From: Sphingobium cloacae | Lineage (GTDB): Bacteria > Pseudomonadota > Alphaproteobacteria > Sphingomonadales > Sphingomonadaceae | Direction of reading: 5' to 3' | NCBI RefSeq assembly: GCF_002355855.1 | Contig: NZ_AP017656.1 | Location: 124,001 to 188,000 of the forward strand | DNA length: 64,000 nt | In this document: piece after piece, positions 18,992-29,016 of the stretch | How positions within the stretch are numbered: position 1 is the first letter of the stretch | Layout: each line of letters starts with the position of its first letter | Notes under the pieces: model-generated | What the model saw: only the letters and a program-made list of their open reading frames with translations | Told to the model about the DNA's origin: nothing | Databases searched by the model: none | Position numbers and translations under genes: made by a program

Positions 18992-19689
18992 TATTCGCGT
19001 CACCACTTGAAAGCCATGTGCTGTTCGCGATCGGTCCGGTGCCGATCAGCCAGCCGGTCGCCACGACCTGGGGCATCATGGCCGTCCTTACAATCGGAAG
19101 CTGGCTGCTGACCCGCCGCCTTGCGTTACGCCCAACCCGAGCCCAAGCGGCGCTCGAGCTGGTCGTCGAGACCGTCGCCGGCCAGATCCGCGAGACGATG
19201 GAGGCGGAGCCGCGGCGTTATCTGCCGCTGATCGGCACGCTGTTCCTGTTCCTGCTGGTCGCCAACTGGTCGTCGCTGATCCCCGGCGTCGAGCCGCCGA
19301 CCGCGACCCTCGAAACCGACGCGGCGCTGGCGCTGATCGTCTTCGGCGCGACGCTCTGGTTCGGCGTCCGCGCGCTCGGGCCCAGGGCCTATCTCGCGAC
19401 CTTCGCGCGCCCCTCGATCCTGCTCGCCCCGCTCAATATCGTCGAGCTCTTCACCCGCAGCTTCTCGCTGATGGTGCGCCTGTTCGGCAACGTCATGAGC
19501 GGTGTCTTCATGATCGGCGTCGTGCTGAGCCTGGCCGGGCTGCTCGTCCCGATCCCGCTGATGGCGCTCGAAATGCTGACCGGCGCGGTCCAGGCCTACA
19601 TTTTCGGCGCGCTCGCCATGGTCTTTATCGGCAGCGCTATCAGCGAGAACGGCGCCCGCCCGCCATCCAAACAGGAGTCCCCCGCATGA
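18988..19689 (+). CDS. atpB: N-ATPase Fo subunit a
   Basis: A 233-residue a subunit with five or six membrane spans. The essential arginine is seen in SLMVRLFGNVMSG, equivalent to the stator Arg that faces the c-ring, and the C-terminal helix has GAVQAYIFGALAMVFIGSAI. It forms the ion half-channels. The start overlaps atpR by ATGA and the stop overlaps atpE. Confidence 0.92.
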   Translation: MIFASPLESHVLFAIGPVPISQPVATTWGIMAVLTIGSWLLTRRLALRPTRAQAALELVVETVAGQIRETMEAEPRRYLPLIGTLFLFLLVANWSSLIPGVEPPTATLETDAALALIVFGATLWFGVRALGPRAYLATFARPSILLAPLNIVELFTRSFSLMVRLFGNVMSGVFMIGVVLSLAGLLVPIPLMALEMLTGAVQAYIFGALAMVFIGSAISENGARPPSKQESPA

Positions 19690-19928
19690 ACTGGATCCAT
19701 CTCGCCAGCATCCTCGGCGCCGCTTTCGCGATCTCGATCGGCGCAATCGCCCCGGCGCTCGGGCAGGGCAGGGCCGTCGCCGCCGCGATGGACGCGATCG
19801 CGCGCCAGCCCGAAGCCGCCAACACCATCTCGCGCACGCTGTTCGTGGGCCTCGCGATGATCGAGACGATGGCGATCTACTGCCTCGTGATTGCGCTGCT
19901 GCTGCTCTTCGCCAACCCGTTCGCCTGA
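19686..19928 (+). CDS. atpE: N-ATPase Fo subunit c, sodium-type ligands
   Basis: An 80-residue helical hairpin. The ion-binding residues read Gln27 (PALGQG), Glu60 and Thr61 (GLAMIETMAIY). In sodium-binding c subunits the ion is held by a Gln in helix 1 and by Glu plus Ser/Thr in helix 2, so this c-ring is predicted to take Na+; a proton-only c subunit usually lacks the Gln and hydroxyl residue. The loop ARQPEA is canonical. The specificity is inference from the residues. Confidence 0.9.
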   Translation: MNWIHLASILGAAFAISIGAIAPALGQGRAVAAAMDAIARQPEAANTISRTLFVGLAMIETMAIYCLVIALLLLFANPFA

Positions 19929-19929
19929 C

Positions 19930-20679
19930 ATGCGGATCGACTGGTGGACGCTCGCGCTGCAGGCGGTCAATGTCCTCATCCTCGTGTGGCTGCTCGGACG
20001 CTTCCTGTTCCGTCCGGTGATGGATGCCATCGCTGCCCGCCAGGCATCGGCCCAGGCGCTGCTCGACGAAGCGCGGGAGGCAAAGGACCGGGCACAGGCC
20101 GAAGCGCAGGCGCTCAAGACGCAGAATGACGGCTTCGTCGCGGATGCGGCGGCTCGCCGCGCCGAGATCCGGACCGAGGCCGAAGCGGAGCGCCAGCGCC
20201 TCCTCGCGCAGGCCAGGCTCGAGGCGGACGCCGTCGTCGAGCAAGGCCATGCGGCGATCGATGCCGAACGCGGGCGGGTGGCGGCGCAGTGGCGGGAAAA
20301 GGCAGCGAGCCTCGCCGCCTCGATGGCAGGCACGTTGCTCGCTCGTCTCCCGCCCGAGCAGACGGTGCAGGCCATGGTCGACGCGCTCAAGGCGCGGCTC
20401 GGGGACCTTTCCGAGGCGGATCGCCTCAGCCTGGCGGCCGCCGGGCCCGTCACCGTCGCGACGCCCGCGCCGCTGACGGCCGATCTGCAGACGCAGGTAG
20501 CGCGCGCGCTTGGCGAAATCCTGCCGGATACCGCGACCCCGATTTTCGCGGTCGATCCAGATCTCATCGCCGGCGCGGAGCTTCGCACGCCCCACGCCGT
20601 CGTGCGCAACAGCTGGCGCGCCGATCTCGACGCCATGGTGGAGAGCCTCAATGAGGACAATCATGCCCGGATCGCCTGA
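19930..20679 (+). CDS. atpF: N-ATPase stator subunit b (long form)
   Basis: A 249-residue b subunit: one N-terminal membrane span ([23 protein letters not shown]) and a long coiled coil rich in Ala/Glu/Arg to about residue 150. The C-terminal domain ([17 protein letters not shown]..., [15 protein letters not shown]) takes the place of the missing delta subunit. A long b with no delta gene is standard for N-ATPases. It starts one base after the atpE stop. Confidence 0.88.
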   Translation: MRIDWWTLALQAVNVLILVWLLGRFLFRPVMDAIAARQASAQALLDEAREAKDRAQAEAQALKTQNDGFVADAAARRAEIRTEAEAERQRLLAQARLEADAVVEQGHAAIDAERGRVAAQWREKAASLAASMAGTLLARLPPEQTVQAMVDALKARLGDLSEADRLSLAAAGPVTVATPAPLTADLQTQVARALGEILPDTATPIFAVDPDLIAGAELRTPHAVVRNSWRADLDAMVESLNEDNHARIA

Positions 20680-22183
20680 AGACTGGCTGACGCAGGCCCA
20701 GAGCTGCATCGCGCGCGCCAATCTCGGGCCGCGTGTCGATGCAATTGGCCGGGTGGAATCGATCGGCGACGGCGTTGCCATGGTCTCGGGCCTTCCGGAC
20801 TCGCGCCTCGACGAATTGCTCTATCTCGCCCGGGGCCAGACCGGATTCGTCCACACGCTCGACCGGGACCGGATTGGCTGCGTGCTGCTCGACGATGCCG
20901 CACAGGTGGAGGCAGGAGACACCGTAACCGGCTCGGGCGAGGTGGTGCGCGTGCCGGTTGGCGAGGCATTGCTTGGCCGAGTCGTCGATCCGCTCGGCCG
21001 TCCGCTCGATGGGGGCGCGCCGATCCGGGCCAGGCGCTTCGATCCTGTCGAACGGCCGGCGCCGGCGATCATCGAACGCGACCTCGTCGTCCAGCCGGTG
21101 CAGACCGGCACGCTCGCAATCGATGCGATGTTCGCCATCGGCCGGGGGCAGCGCGAACTCATTCTCGGTGACCGCGCCACCGGCAAGACGGCGCTCGCGG
21201 TCGACACGATCATCAACCAGCGCACCAGCGACATGATCTGCGTCTATGTCGCGATCGGCCAGAAAAGCTCGGCGGTCGCGCGCGTGGTCGATCAGGTGCG
21301 GCGGCATGGCGCGCCGGATCGCACCATCTTCGTCGTGGCGAGCCCCGCCGCGGCGCCGGGGCTGCAATGGATCGCGCCGTTCGCGGGCTTCACGATGGCC
21401 GAGTATTTTCGGGATGGTGGCGGCCATGCGGTGGTGGTGCTCGACGATCTCACCAAGCATGCCGCGACCCATCGCGAGATCGCCCTGCTGATCGGACAGC
21501 CGCCCGGGCGCGAGGCCTATCCAGGCGACGTCTTCTTCCTCCATTCCCGCCTGCTCGAACGTGCGGCGCGTCTCTCGACGGAGAAGGGGGGCGGTTCGCT
21601 CACGGCTCTGCCGATCGCGGAGACCGATGCCGGCAACGTCAGCGCCTATATTCCGACCAATCTGATCTCGATCACCGACGGTCAGATCATTCTCGACGCG
21701 AAGCTGTTCGCGCAGGGGCACAAGCCCGCCATCGACGTGGGCACGAGCGTGAGCCGGGTCGGCGGCAAGACGCAGCTTCGCGTCCTGCGCGACGCGAGCG
21801 GGACCATGCGCCTCGACTATGCGCAGTTCCTCGAGCTCGAGATGTTCACCCGCTTCGGCGAGCAGCCCGAGCCGCGTGTCCGCGCCCAGATCGAACGGGG
21901 CAAGCGCTTGCGCGCCTTGCTCGTGCAACCGCTGTCGAGTCCCCTACGGGTCGTCGACCAGGTGGCGCTGGCCGTGGCGCTCGGCGAAGGGTTGCTCGAT
22001 GGCATGGTGGTCTCGGAGATACCGTCGCTCCGCGCGCGGCTGCCCGCCTGGATCGACGATCACGTCCCCGATCTATGCGCGCAGATCGAGCGGACTGGAC
22101 AGATCGACACCGCGCAGCGGTCCGCTCTGATAACGACGGTGAAAGCGCTGATCGAAAGCCAGCCGGCCGGTTCTGCATCATGA
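20663..22183 (+). CDS. atpA: N-ATPase F1 subunit alpha
   Basis: About 506 residues from ATG 20663 (GAGGAC upstream); an ATG at 20651 would add four residues. The non-catalytic nucleotide site has Walker [14 protein letters not shown] and the Arg finger region [16 protein letters not shown]. The N-terminus ([26 protein letters not shown]) is the usual beta barrel. It overlaps the end of atpF by 17 bases, which implies coupled translation. Confidence 0.92.
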   Translation: MPGSPEDWLTQAQSCIARANLGPRVDAIGRVESIGDGVAMVSGLPDSRLDELLYLARGQTGFVHTLDRDRIGCVLLDDAAQVEAGDTVTGSGEVVRVPVGEALLGRVVDPLGRPLDGGAPIRARRFDPVERPAPAIIERDLVVQPVQTGTLAIDAMFAIGRGQRELILGDRATGKTALAVDTIINQRTSDMICVYVAIGQKSSAVARVVDQVRRHGAPDRTIFVVASPAAAPGLQWIAPFAGFTMAEYFRDGGGHAVVVLDDLTKHAATHREIALLIGQPPGREAYPGDVFFLHSRLLERAARLSTEKGGGSLTALPIAETDAGNVSAYIPTNLISITDGQIILDAKLFAQGHKPAIDVGTSVSRVGGKTQLRVLRDASGTMRLDYAQFLELEMFTRFGEQPEPRVRAQIERGKRLRALLVQPLSSPLRVVDQVALAVALGEGLLDGMVVSEIPSLRARLPAWIDDHVPDLCAQIERTGQIDTAQRSALITTVKALIESQPAGSAS

Positions 22184-23028
22184 GCGATCGCCTCGCCGAG
22201 ATCGGCCACCGGATCGAGACCGTCCGCCAGCTCGGTGCGGTGGTCAACGCCATGCAGGGCATCGCCGCGCAGCGGGCGCAGCAGGCGCGCGCGCTGCTGC
22301 CCGCGGTGCGACGCTATGCGGAGACCGCCCGCACCGCCATTGGCCAGGCGCGCCGCCTTGACGAGCCACTGGCGCGTTTTCCGGCGCGGGCGGTCGGTGG
22401 TGCGAGAGGCGGCCTTATCCTGTTCGGTGCGGAGCAAGGCTTTGCCGGGGCCTTTCCGGAGCAGCTGCTCGACGGCGCCGCGGCCGACATGCAGGACAGG
22501 CATATTCTTCTGATTGGCGCGCGCACGGCCACGCTTGCGACCGAGCGCGGTCTGCGCATCGCATGGAGCGCGAGCATGCCGAGCAAGGCCGATGCGCTGC
22601 CCGCACTCGCGACAAGCATCATCGACGCGCTGTACGACTATCTGGACGAGACCGGCGCGGTGCCCATCACCATGGCTTATCCGGTCTGGAGCAGCGGCAA
22701 GGGCGTCTCGATCGTGCGCGCGAGCCTCCTGCCGCTCGACCTCGACACTTTCCCCGCGTCCACGGCGGATTTGCCGCCGCTCGTCAATATCAACGCGGCG
22801 GACCTTATCGGCGACCTGACCGCGGAATATGTCTTCGCCCAGATCTGCGCGGCTGCGGTCGAGACGTTCGTCGCCGAGAATGAGGCACGGCTGCGCACCA
22901 TGGCGACCGCCCGCAGCCACATCGATCGCAAGGGCGAGGCCCTGCGCCTCGAGGAGCGCCTCACGCGTCAGGATCAGATCACCAGTGAAGTCGTCGAACT
23001 GAGCGGCGGGCGACATCGGCGAGAATGA
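22180..23028 (+). CDS. atpG: N-ATPase F1 subunit gamma
   Basis: A 282-residue gamma subunit: N-terminal helix [31 protein letters not shown], a central Rossmann-like domain, and a C-terminal helix ([42 protein letters not shown]) forming the rotor shaft. It closes the operon; its ATG overlaps the atpA stop. No classic T-tailed terminator was seen in the 79 bases before the next gene, so read-through into oleate hydratase is possible. Confidence 0.88.
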   Translation: MSDRLAEIGHRIETVRQLGAVVNAMQGIAAQRAQQARALLPAVRRYAETARTAIGQARRLDEPLARFPARAVGGARGGLILFGAEQGFAGAFPEQLLDGAAADMQDRHILLIGARTATLATERGLRIAWSASMPSKADALPALATSIIDALYDYLDETGAVPITMAYPVWSSGKGVSIVRASLLPLDLDTFPASTADLPPLVNINAADLIGDLTAEYVFAQICAAAVETFVAENEARLRTMATARSHIDRKGEALRLEERLTRQDQITSEVVELSGGRHRRE

Positions 23029-23107
23029 ATGCAGGGCAGGCACTTCTGCTGTTCAGCAAGAAACCGCAGAACCGCCATTGTCGTCGGGATCGAAGAGGGA
23101 GTTCGCC

Positions 23108-24874
23108 ATGCACTATAGTAGCGGAAACTACGAAGCTTTCGTGCGCCCCCGCAAACCTGAGGGCGCTGACAGGAAGACGGCCTGGTTCGTCGGCTCGGGT
23201 CTTGCGGGACTAGCGGGCGCGGCGTTCCTGATCCGCGACGGCGGCGTCGCCGGCGAGCGTATTACCATCCTTGAGGAGCTGCATGTTCCCGGCGGCGCGC
23301 TCGACGGCCTCGACGTCCCCGAAAAGGGGTTCGTCATCCGCGGAGGGCGCGAGATGGAGGAGCATTTCGAATGCCTCTGGGATCTCTATCGCTCGATCCC
23401 TTCGCTGGAGATCGAGGATGCGAGTGTGCTCGACGAATTCTACCGGCTCAACAAGGACGATCCGAATTTTTCGCTGCAGCGCGTCACGCAGAACCAGGGC
23501 CAGGATGTGCCTGACAAGGCTTTGCTGACACTCAGCGATCGCGCGCGAAGAGATCTGATCTCCGTCTTCCTCGCGACGCGGGAGGAGATGGAGAACAAGC
23601 GGATCAACGAAGTCTTCGGCGATGATTTCCTCAGGAGCAACTTCTGGCTCTACTGGCGCACCATGTTCGCCTTCGAGGAATGGCATTCCGCGCTTGAGAT
23701 GAAGCTCTATCTCCATCGCTTCATCCACCATATCGGCAGTCTGGCGGATTTCTCCTCACTCAAGTTCAACCGCTACAATCAATATGAATCGATGGTCCTG
23801 CCGCTGGTCAACTGGCTGCAGGATCGCGGCGTCAGGTTTCGCTACGGCGTCGAGGTCACCGACGTCGATTTCGACATCCGGCCCGGCCGCAAACAGGCGA
23901 CCCGGATTGCCTGGATCGAAAACGGGGTCGAAGGCGGCGTCGATCTCGGCGCCGACGACCTCGTCTTCATCACCATCGGATCGCTGACCGAGAATTCCGA
24001 CAATGGCGATCATCATACACCGGCCAGGCTGAATGAGGGGCCGGCGCCGGCCTGGGACCTGTGGCGCCGGATCGCGGCCAAGGACCCGGCCTTTGGTCGT
24101 CCCGACGTGTTTGGATCCCATATCCCGGAAACCAAATGGGCGTCGGCGACCATCACCACGCTCGACGCGCGCATTCCGGCGTACATTCGCAAGATCGCCA
24201 GGCGCGATCCGTTCAGCGGCACGGTGGTGACCGGCGGCATCATCACGGTCAAGGACTCGAGCTGGCTGCTGAGCTGGACGGTGAGCCGGCAACCCCACTT
24301 CAGGAAGCAGCCGAAGGACCAGATCGTCGCCTGGTTCTATGCCTTGTTCGTCGACCGACCCGGCGACTATGTGAAGAAGCCGATGCAGGACTGTACGGGC
24401 GAGGAGATCACGCAAGAATGGCTCTATCATCTCGGCGTGCCGGTCGAGGATATTCCTGGGCTCGCCGCGACGGGGGCGACGACCGTGCCGGTGATGATGC
24501 CCTACATCACCGCCTTCTTCATGCCGCGCCAGGCCGGCGACCGGCCGGACGTGGTGCCCGAGGGCGCGGTCAACTTCGCCTTTGTCGGCCAGTTTGCCGA
24601 GTCGAAGCAGCGTGATTGTATCTTCACGACGGAATATTCGGTGCGCACGCCGATGGAGGCCGTCTACACGCTGATGAAGGTCGAACGCGGCGTGCCGGAA
24701 GTGTTCAACTCAACCTATGATATCCGCACGCTTCTGGCCACAATCGGGCCGCTCAGGGATGGCAAAGGGATCGACATTCCCGGCCCGTCCTTCCTGCGCA
24801 AGCTGTTGATGAAGAAGCTTGAAGGCACAGAGATCGCCCAGCTGTTGGAAGAGTTTCATCTCCTTTCGCGATAG
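23108..24874 (+). CDS. ohyA: Oleate hydratase (FAD-dependent)
   Basis: A 588-residue member of the myosin-cross-reactive-antigen/oleate hydratase family. The FAD-binding GxGxxG variant is WFVGSGLAGLAGAAFLIRDG, followed by the conserved RGGREMEEHFECLWDLYRSIPSLE and FVGQFAESKQRDCIFTTEYSVRTPMEAVY. These enzymes add water to cis-9 double bonds of fatty acids, giving 10-hydroxy acids and aiding membrane stress tolerance. GGGAG precedes ATG 23108. It follows the N-ATPase operon in the same direction. Confidence 0.93.
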   Translation: MHYSSGNYEAFVRPRKPEGADRKTAWFVGSGLAGLAGAAFLIRDGGVAGERITILEELHVPGGALDGLDVPEKGFVIRGGREMEEHFECLWDLYRSIPSLEIEDASVLDEFYRLNKDDPNFSLQRVTQNQGQDVPDKALLTLSDRARRDLISVFLATREEMENKRINEVFGDDFLRSNFWLYWRTMFAFEEWHSALEMKLYLHRFIHHIGSLADFSSLKFNRYNQYESMVLPLVNWLQDRGVRFRYGVEVTDVDFDIRPGRKQATRIAWIENGVEGGVDLGADDLVFITIGSLTENSDNGDHHTPARLNEGPAPAWDLWRRIAAKDPAFGRPDVFGSHIPETKWASATITTLDARIPAYIRKIARRDPFSGTVVTGGIITVKDSSWLLSWTVSRQPHFRKQPKDQIVAWFYALFVDRPGDYVKKPMQDCTGEEITQEWLYHLGVPVEDIPGLAATGATTVPVMMPYITAFFMPRQAGDRPDVVPEGAVNFAFVGQFAESKQRDCIFTTEYSVRTPMEAVYTLMKVERGVPEVFNSTYDIRTLLATIGPLRDGKGIDIPGPSFLRKLLMKKLEGTEIAQLLEEFHLLSR

Positions 24875-25017
24875 CAATCAAGCGCGACCCTTCGCCTGGG
24901 CTCACGAAAATTCCGCCAAAAGCTGATGAACAACGTCGATGCATCCCGGCAGGCACTATGTCCGCGCCATCAGGTGACACGCAGAGATTCAACCGCAGCA
25001 GCCCTGGCCGCCTTTAC

Positions 25018-25638
25018 CTACAGCGGCCTTCCCATTCCAGCCGCAAAGGCGATCCGCAAGGTTTCGGCAAGGGTACGGACTCCAAGCTTGGACATGATGC
25101 TCGCGCGATGGACTTCGACCGTCCGTGAAGAAATGCCCAGATCATAGGCGATGGTCTTGTTCGGAAGGCCTTGCGCAAGGCCTTCGAGAACATCCCGTTC
25201 GCGCGGTGTCAGTAGATCGACCTGTCGGCATGCCTCGGCTTCTTCGAGAGCGCGCCCCTCGGCCGTGTCGATGCGCGCGAACGCTCGGTCTATCGCATCG
25301 AGCAGCAGCGCCCGTTCGATAGGTTTGGCCAGGAAATCGACAGCACCCGCCTTCATCGCTTGGACAGCAAGCGCAATGTCTCCGTTGCCGGTCAGCATCA
25401 CGACTGGCATGCTTATATCCATCTGCGTCAGCGCTGCCTGAACCTGTAGACCGTTCATGTCCGGCATGTGCATGTCGAGAACGATGCTACCTCTTTCAGC
25501 TTCATCTGCAATTTTCAGAAAGTCGACTCCCGAGCCATAGGTCTCGACGGCAAATCCCGCTGTCCTTAATGTGAATCCTACAGCTTTCCTGATTGTTTCT
25601 TCGTCATCAATGACATGAACGACGCGCTTGCTCTCCAT
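25018..25638 (-). CDS. Orphan FixJ-type response regulator
   Basis: A 206-residue NarL/FixJ regulator. The receiver domain has the acidic pair at 11-12, phospho-acceptor Asp55 (SIVLDMHMPDMNG), Thr83 and Lys105. The C-terminal LuxR-type HTH is LTPRERDVLEGLAQGLPNKTIAYDLGISSRTVEVHR. No histidine kinase gene lies in the window, so its sensor is encoded elsewhere. Surrounding genes (PHA, N-ATPase, PRPP synthetase block) are plausible targets. A short CTAC/GTAG dyad and the palindrome GGACCATGGTCC lie 65-85 bases before its start and could be its own operator (inference). Confidence 0.9.
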   Translation of the reverse strand: MESKRVVHVIDDEETIRKAVGFTLRTAGFAVETYGSGVDFLKIADEAERGSIVLDMHMPDMNGLQVQAALTQMDISMPVVMLTGNGDIALAVQAMKAGAVDFLAKPIERALLLDAIDRAFARIDTAEGRALEEAEACRQVDLLTPRERDVLEGLAQGLPNKTIAYDLGISSRTVEVHRASIMSKLGVRTLAETLRIAFAAGMGRPL

Positions 25639-25982
25639 GGCCCCCCGGACGTGTTGGCATTGCTGCGCACCCCAGCGGGCACAGCTTCAAAGGGGAGACC
25701 TTCTACGGGTAGGACCATGGTCCAAGGTCAAGGCCGAAATACCGCCGCATCACAACAGGCAAGGCAGGTGCTCGGCGAGAGGGGGGTAAGCGACCCGGCA
25801 TCATGTGCCGAACTTTGCGAGATGACCGCTCTTGCGAACGGGGCGGCGCTCCCTCTGGTCTCCCGGCGGCAAGGCGCCGCAAGACGCTGCCGCCGGGAGT
25901 GGGCACGCCTCTTGGGGGATGAGCGCGCTGGTTGCTCCTAAGCTCGACGCGTCATGTTGTCATGGCAAGAAGCTGATAATCG
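25639..25982. other. Upstream region of the FixJ-type gene with palindromes and a hairpin
   Basis: No gene is seen. CTACGGGTAG at 25703-25712 is followed by the 12-base palindrome GGACCATGGTCC at 25712-25723. A 12-base-arm hairpin (CTCCCGGCGGCA/TGCCGCCGGGAG) occupies 25860-25899. The first two are placed as operators for the minus-strand regulator gene. The hairpin has no T-run and its role is unclear. Confidence 0.45.
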
Positions 25983-26427
25983 CTATTCTGTGTCAGCAGC
26001 GCGCCGTAACGCCGATGTCCGGGGCGGATCGCAGCTCCGCTCGCGCGCCGCTACGGCACGGCGAATCCGATTCAGCACGAACCGGTGATCATAGGGTTTT
26101 GAGATCGAAGGCTGATCATCGCAGAGATCGCCCGCCTTCCGTGTCGCAGTTTCGATATTCCCGGCGAGGATGGCACCGATACCGGGTTGTTCCTGACGAA
26201 CCAAGGATGCCAGGCCCGCGCCGCGCTCAGCGCGATCGAGCCAGCGCAGCGCTGCCATCACATCGTCGACCGGCACCGGGATGCTGGCGGGCGACGGAGG
26301 GCCGGTTGGCCCTCGACGGCGGAGCGATCGGACGCCCAGGATGCAAGGATGGCGGGCTTCACTTCGGGCTCAAGCTGCGGGTCCGAGCAACGATGAAGGG
26401 ATCAAGGAAAGAGCGTGTGTGCGACAT
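25983..26427 (-). pseudogene. Decayed small gene fused to a receiver-domain remnant
   Basis: An AGGAGG with good spacing precedes ATG 26425-26427, which reads MSHTRSFLDPFIVARTRSL then a stop. A shift of one base continues as SDPQLEPEVKPAILASWASDRSAVEGQPALRR. A second shift leads into VPVDDVMAALRWLDRAERGAGL and then into a tail like the end of a response-regulator receiver domain (LCDDQPSISKPYDHRFVLNRIRRAVA), including the conserved Lys-Pro. The series of frameshifts and the missing receiver N-terminus indicate decay after a deletion. Family naming is by eye only. Confidence 0.5.
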
Positions 26428-26518
26428 GACATATCCTCCTTTCCTGCCGCGACTTTCTCCGAAAGCGAAGTTCCCGGAAGATTGGTTCGGGCTCGTGTAG
26501 GGTCAATGGATGGGAATG

Positions 26519-26546
26519 CGCCCGGCGTTTGCCGGGCGTTCGTTTT
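26519..26546 (+). terminator. Intrinsic terminator-like hairpin
   Basis: Eight-base perfect arms CGCCCGGC and GCCGGGCG around a GTTT loop, followed on the plus strand by TTCGTTTT. It lies just past the end of the minus-strand prs gene. The T-run is on the plus strand, so it fits plus-strand termination better, although both strands can form the hairpin. Confidence 0.6.
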
Positions 26547-26596
26547 CATCGTGCATTGAGCATTGAGTACTGAAGAACTGACGCGCAGCGCACCGT

Positions 26597-27481
26597 TCAA
26601 ATTCCGTGACGAACGGCCTCCGCAATCGCCGGCATCACGTCGATATCATTAGAGGTATGCGCAACAGCGTTCGTGCTCACGATCCTCTCGACGAGCCCAC
26701 CCAGGACTTGCGCTGCATCGCCGGCGAAAAGCGGATGCACGACCACGCAATCCGGTCGCGCGAACCCCATGCCGACCAGCTGGCGCGCCGCCTCGGCGAG
26801 GGTCCGGCCGGATGAGGCGATATCGTCGACCAGCACCGGCTGGCGATCGAGAAACGCTGGGGCATTCGGAATCGAGATGGTGACGTCACGGTCGCCGGAC
26901 CGGATTTTCTCGCACACGAGAAACGGAGCATCGGCATCGGCCGCCACCTGCGAGACCCACTGTTCGCTTTCCAGGTCCGGACCGATGATCAGCGGACGAG
27001 CGACATTGCGCTTGATCCACGAGGCCAGAAGCCGCGCAGCATGAACAACCTGGGTCGGGATGCGGTAGATTTCCGACAACGCATGATAGCGGTGGAGATG
27101 CGGATCGACCGTCACCAGCCAGTCGAGATGGCGGGACAGGATCGCGGCAAAGGTTCGCGACGTCACCGCCTCGCCGGCATGGAAGCGAATGTCCTGGCGC
27201 ATGTAAGCGAGGTAGGGGGCGACGAGCCCGATCCTGCGAGCGCCCAGATCGCGCGCGGTGTCGGCTGCGAACAGCAGCGGCAACAGCTTGGCGTCCGGAT
27301 GATCGAGACTGCACAGCAGGATGACGTCGCGGTCGCTGATGTCGCTTACGACCCTGAGATAGGTTTCCCCGTCGGGAAACTGACGATGCTCGATCGTGCC
27401 GACCTCTGCATCGAGTGCGGCGGATAGCGGCTGTGCCAGGGCCTCGCTGCCAGACAGCGCGAACAGCACGGGACGGTTCAT
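26597..27481 (-). CDS. prs: Ribose-phosphate pyrophosphokinase (PRPP synthetase)
   Basis: A 294-residue PRPP synthetase-type protein: RQFPDGETYLRV near the N-terminus, the flexible Arg loop region (YLAYMRQDIRFHAGEAVTSRTFA), DPHLHRYHAL and the PRPP-binding loop PVLVDDIASSGRTLAEAA. It makes PRPP from ribose-5-phosphate and ATP, or may run in reverse. It is slightly shorter than housekeeping Prs. It overlaps the phosphorylase gene upstream by four bases and is probably in the same operon, pointing to a nucleotide-ribose salvage function rather than general purine synthesis. Confidence 0.87.
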   Translation of the reverse strand: MNRPVLFALSGSEALAQPLSAALDAEVGTIEHRQFPDGETYLRVVSDISDRDVILLCSLDHPDAKLLPLLFAADTARDLGARRIGLVAPYLAYMRQDIRFHAGEAVTSRTFAAILSRHLDWLVTVDPHLHRYHALSEIYRIPTQVVHAARLLASWIKRNVARPLIIGPDLESEQWVSQVAADADAPFLVCEKIRSGDRDVTISIPNAPAFLDRQPVLVDDIASSGRTLAEAARQLVGMGFARPDCVVVHPLFAGDAAQVLGGLVERIVSTNAVAHTSNDIDVMPAIAEAVRHGI

Positions 27482-29016
27482 AGCGCTTCAATCCCGAAGA
27501 TCGGCCCGTCGCTCACCGCATAGGCCGCCGCATAATCGAGCTCGCCCGGGCTCTCGGCATGAATGGTGCTCAAGGGAGCCCCGGCATCCACCATCTGGTT
27601 CAGCCGACACTGCAGCGCGACGCCGGCGGCCTTGGCCATCGGCGCGCCGGCAAGCTTCGCGACCGTCGCGAGCTTGCGATTGTCGATACTCACCAGGCGG
27701 CCGCTATAGGGAGCGATCATATCCTGTTGGAACCGGGCGACCGGTGGAGCCCGCATGCCGCCCTGCGCTTCGCAGATACGTTGGAACTTGGCCCAGGCCC
27801 GGCCGCTTTCGAGGCACGCCCGCGCACGCGCATAGCCTTCGCCGGCCGGGGCCGCGTCCGCGAGCTCAAGCAGTCCTCCCGCCAGCTCGCAGGCCCGGTG
27901 GGCGAGATCCTCGGCGCCAGGCTGCCCCTGGAGCACGGCAAGGATATCCTGCGCCTCGAGCGCCGGACCGATGCCCCGTCCGATCGGCTCCGCGCCGGGG
28001 CCGCGCATCACGCGCGTGCGAAGCCCGAAGGCTTGGGCGACCGAGCTCAGCGCGCGCTCGAGGGTGTCGGCGGCAGCGGCTCCGCGGACCTTGGCGGTCG
28101 GCCCGACCGGGATGTCGATGACCAGATGGGTCGCACCGGCCGCGACTTTCTTGGACAGCACCGAGGCGACCATCTGCCCGACGGCATCGATATCGAGCAC
28201 GCGCTCCACGCCGATGATCACGTCGTCGGCAGGGCTGAGATTGACGGCGCCGCCCCAGGCGATGCAGCCGCCTTCGCGCTCGACCACCTTGCGGATTGCG
28301 GAAACGTCGAGGTCGACAGGTGCCAGCACCTCCATCGTGTCCGCCGTGCCGGCCGGCGAGGTGATCGCCCGCGACGATGTCTTGGGCATGATCAGGCCCT
28401 CCGCGGCCATGATCGAGACGATGATCGGCGTGGTGCGATTGCCCGGCAATCCACCGACGCTATGCTTGTCGACGATGACCGTTCCGGGCCACTGCAATCG
28501 CTCGCCGACATCGACCATCGCCCTGGTCAGGCTGATCGTTTCGTCCGTATCGAGCGGGACCGCCGAGCAGGCCGTGACGAATGCCGAGAGATGGACATCG
28601 CTATAGCGTCGCTCGGCGATGTCGGTGATGATCGCTGAAAAAGCCCCGTCACTGAGACGATTGCCATAGATACGCCGACGCACTTCGGCGAGCGAGGCGA
28701 GAGGCTGGGCGTGCGCGATCTCGACCGGATCGCCCTCGCTGACGCCGAGCCGCTGCCATGCGGATTCCGAGAGGCCGATCTCGCCGGGCGCTGGAGCCTC
28801 CGCGGAACTGTGCAGCAGCGAGACGACGATTTCCCGCCCGCCGGCGCGCAGCGCGACCTGCGCGCGGGACGCAAGACCTTCCGAGCGGCAGACGGGACAG
28901 TCGTGGCGCATGACCGCAATCAGATCGCTACCGGCACCCGACAGGCCGATGCGGCGTGCCCGCAGCGTCGTCGCGACAGACTCTGCTTCGGCGTTCTCGA
29001 TGATCCCGGGCTTCAC
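27478..29016 (-). CDS. Thymidine/AMP phosphorylase family protein
   Basis: A 512-residue nucleoside phosphorylase with an extra N-terminal domain of about 100 residues. The core has VDKHSVGGLPGNRTTPIIVSIMAAEGL and KTSSRAITSPAGTADTMEVLAPVDL, which place it with the AMP phosphorylase-like long forms rather than standard DeoA. Such enzymes cleave the glycosidic bond of a nucleotide or nucleoside with phosphate. It overlaps prs downstream and the MBL-fold gene upstream (ATGA-type junctions). Substrate (AMP or thymidine) cannot be settled from sequence. Confidence 0.85.
   Translation of the reverse strand: MKPGIIENAEAESVATTLRARRIGLSGAGSDLIAVMRHDCPVCRSEGLASRAQVALRAGGREIVVSLLHSSAEAPAPGEIGLSESAWQRLGVSEGDPVEIAHAQPLASLAEVRRRIYGNRLSDGAFSAIITDIAERRYSDVHLSAFVTACSAVPLDTDETISLTRAMVDVGERLQWPGTVIVDKHSVGGLPGNRTTPIIVSIMAAEGLIMPKTSSRAITSPAGTADTMEVLAPVDLDVSAIRKVVEREGGCIAWGGAVNLSPADDVIIGVERVLDIDAVGQMVASVLSKKVAAGATHLVIDIPVGPTAKVRGAAAADTLERALSSVAQAFGLRTRVMRGPGAEPIGRGIGPALEAQDILAVLQGQPGAEDLAHRACELAGGLLELADAAPAGEGYARARACLESGRAWAKFQRICEAQGGMRAPPVARFQQDMIAPYSGRLVSIDNRKLATVAKLAGAPMAKAAGVALQCRLNQMVDAGAPLSTIHAESPGELDYAAAYAVSDGPIFGIEAL

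Noticed and set aside
19126..20781. A 551-residue minus-strand frame over atpB, atpE and atpF
   Set aside because: The overlapped genes are unambiguous ATPase subunits; the frame has no recognisable domain.
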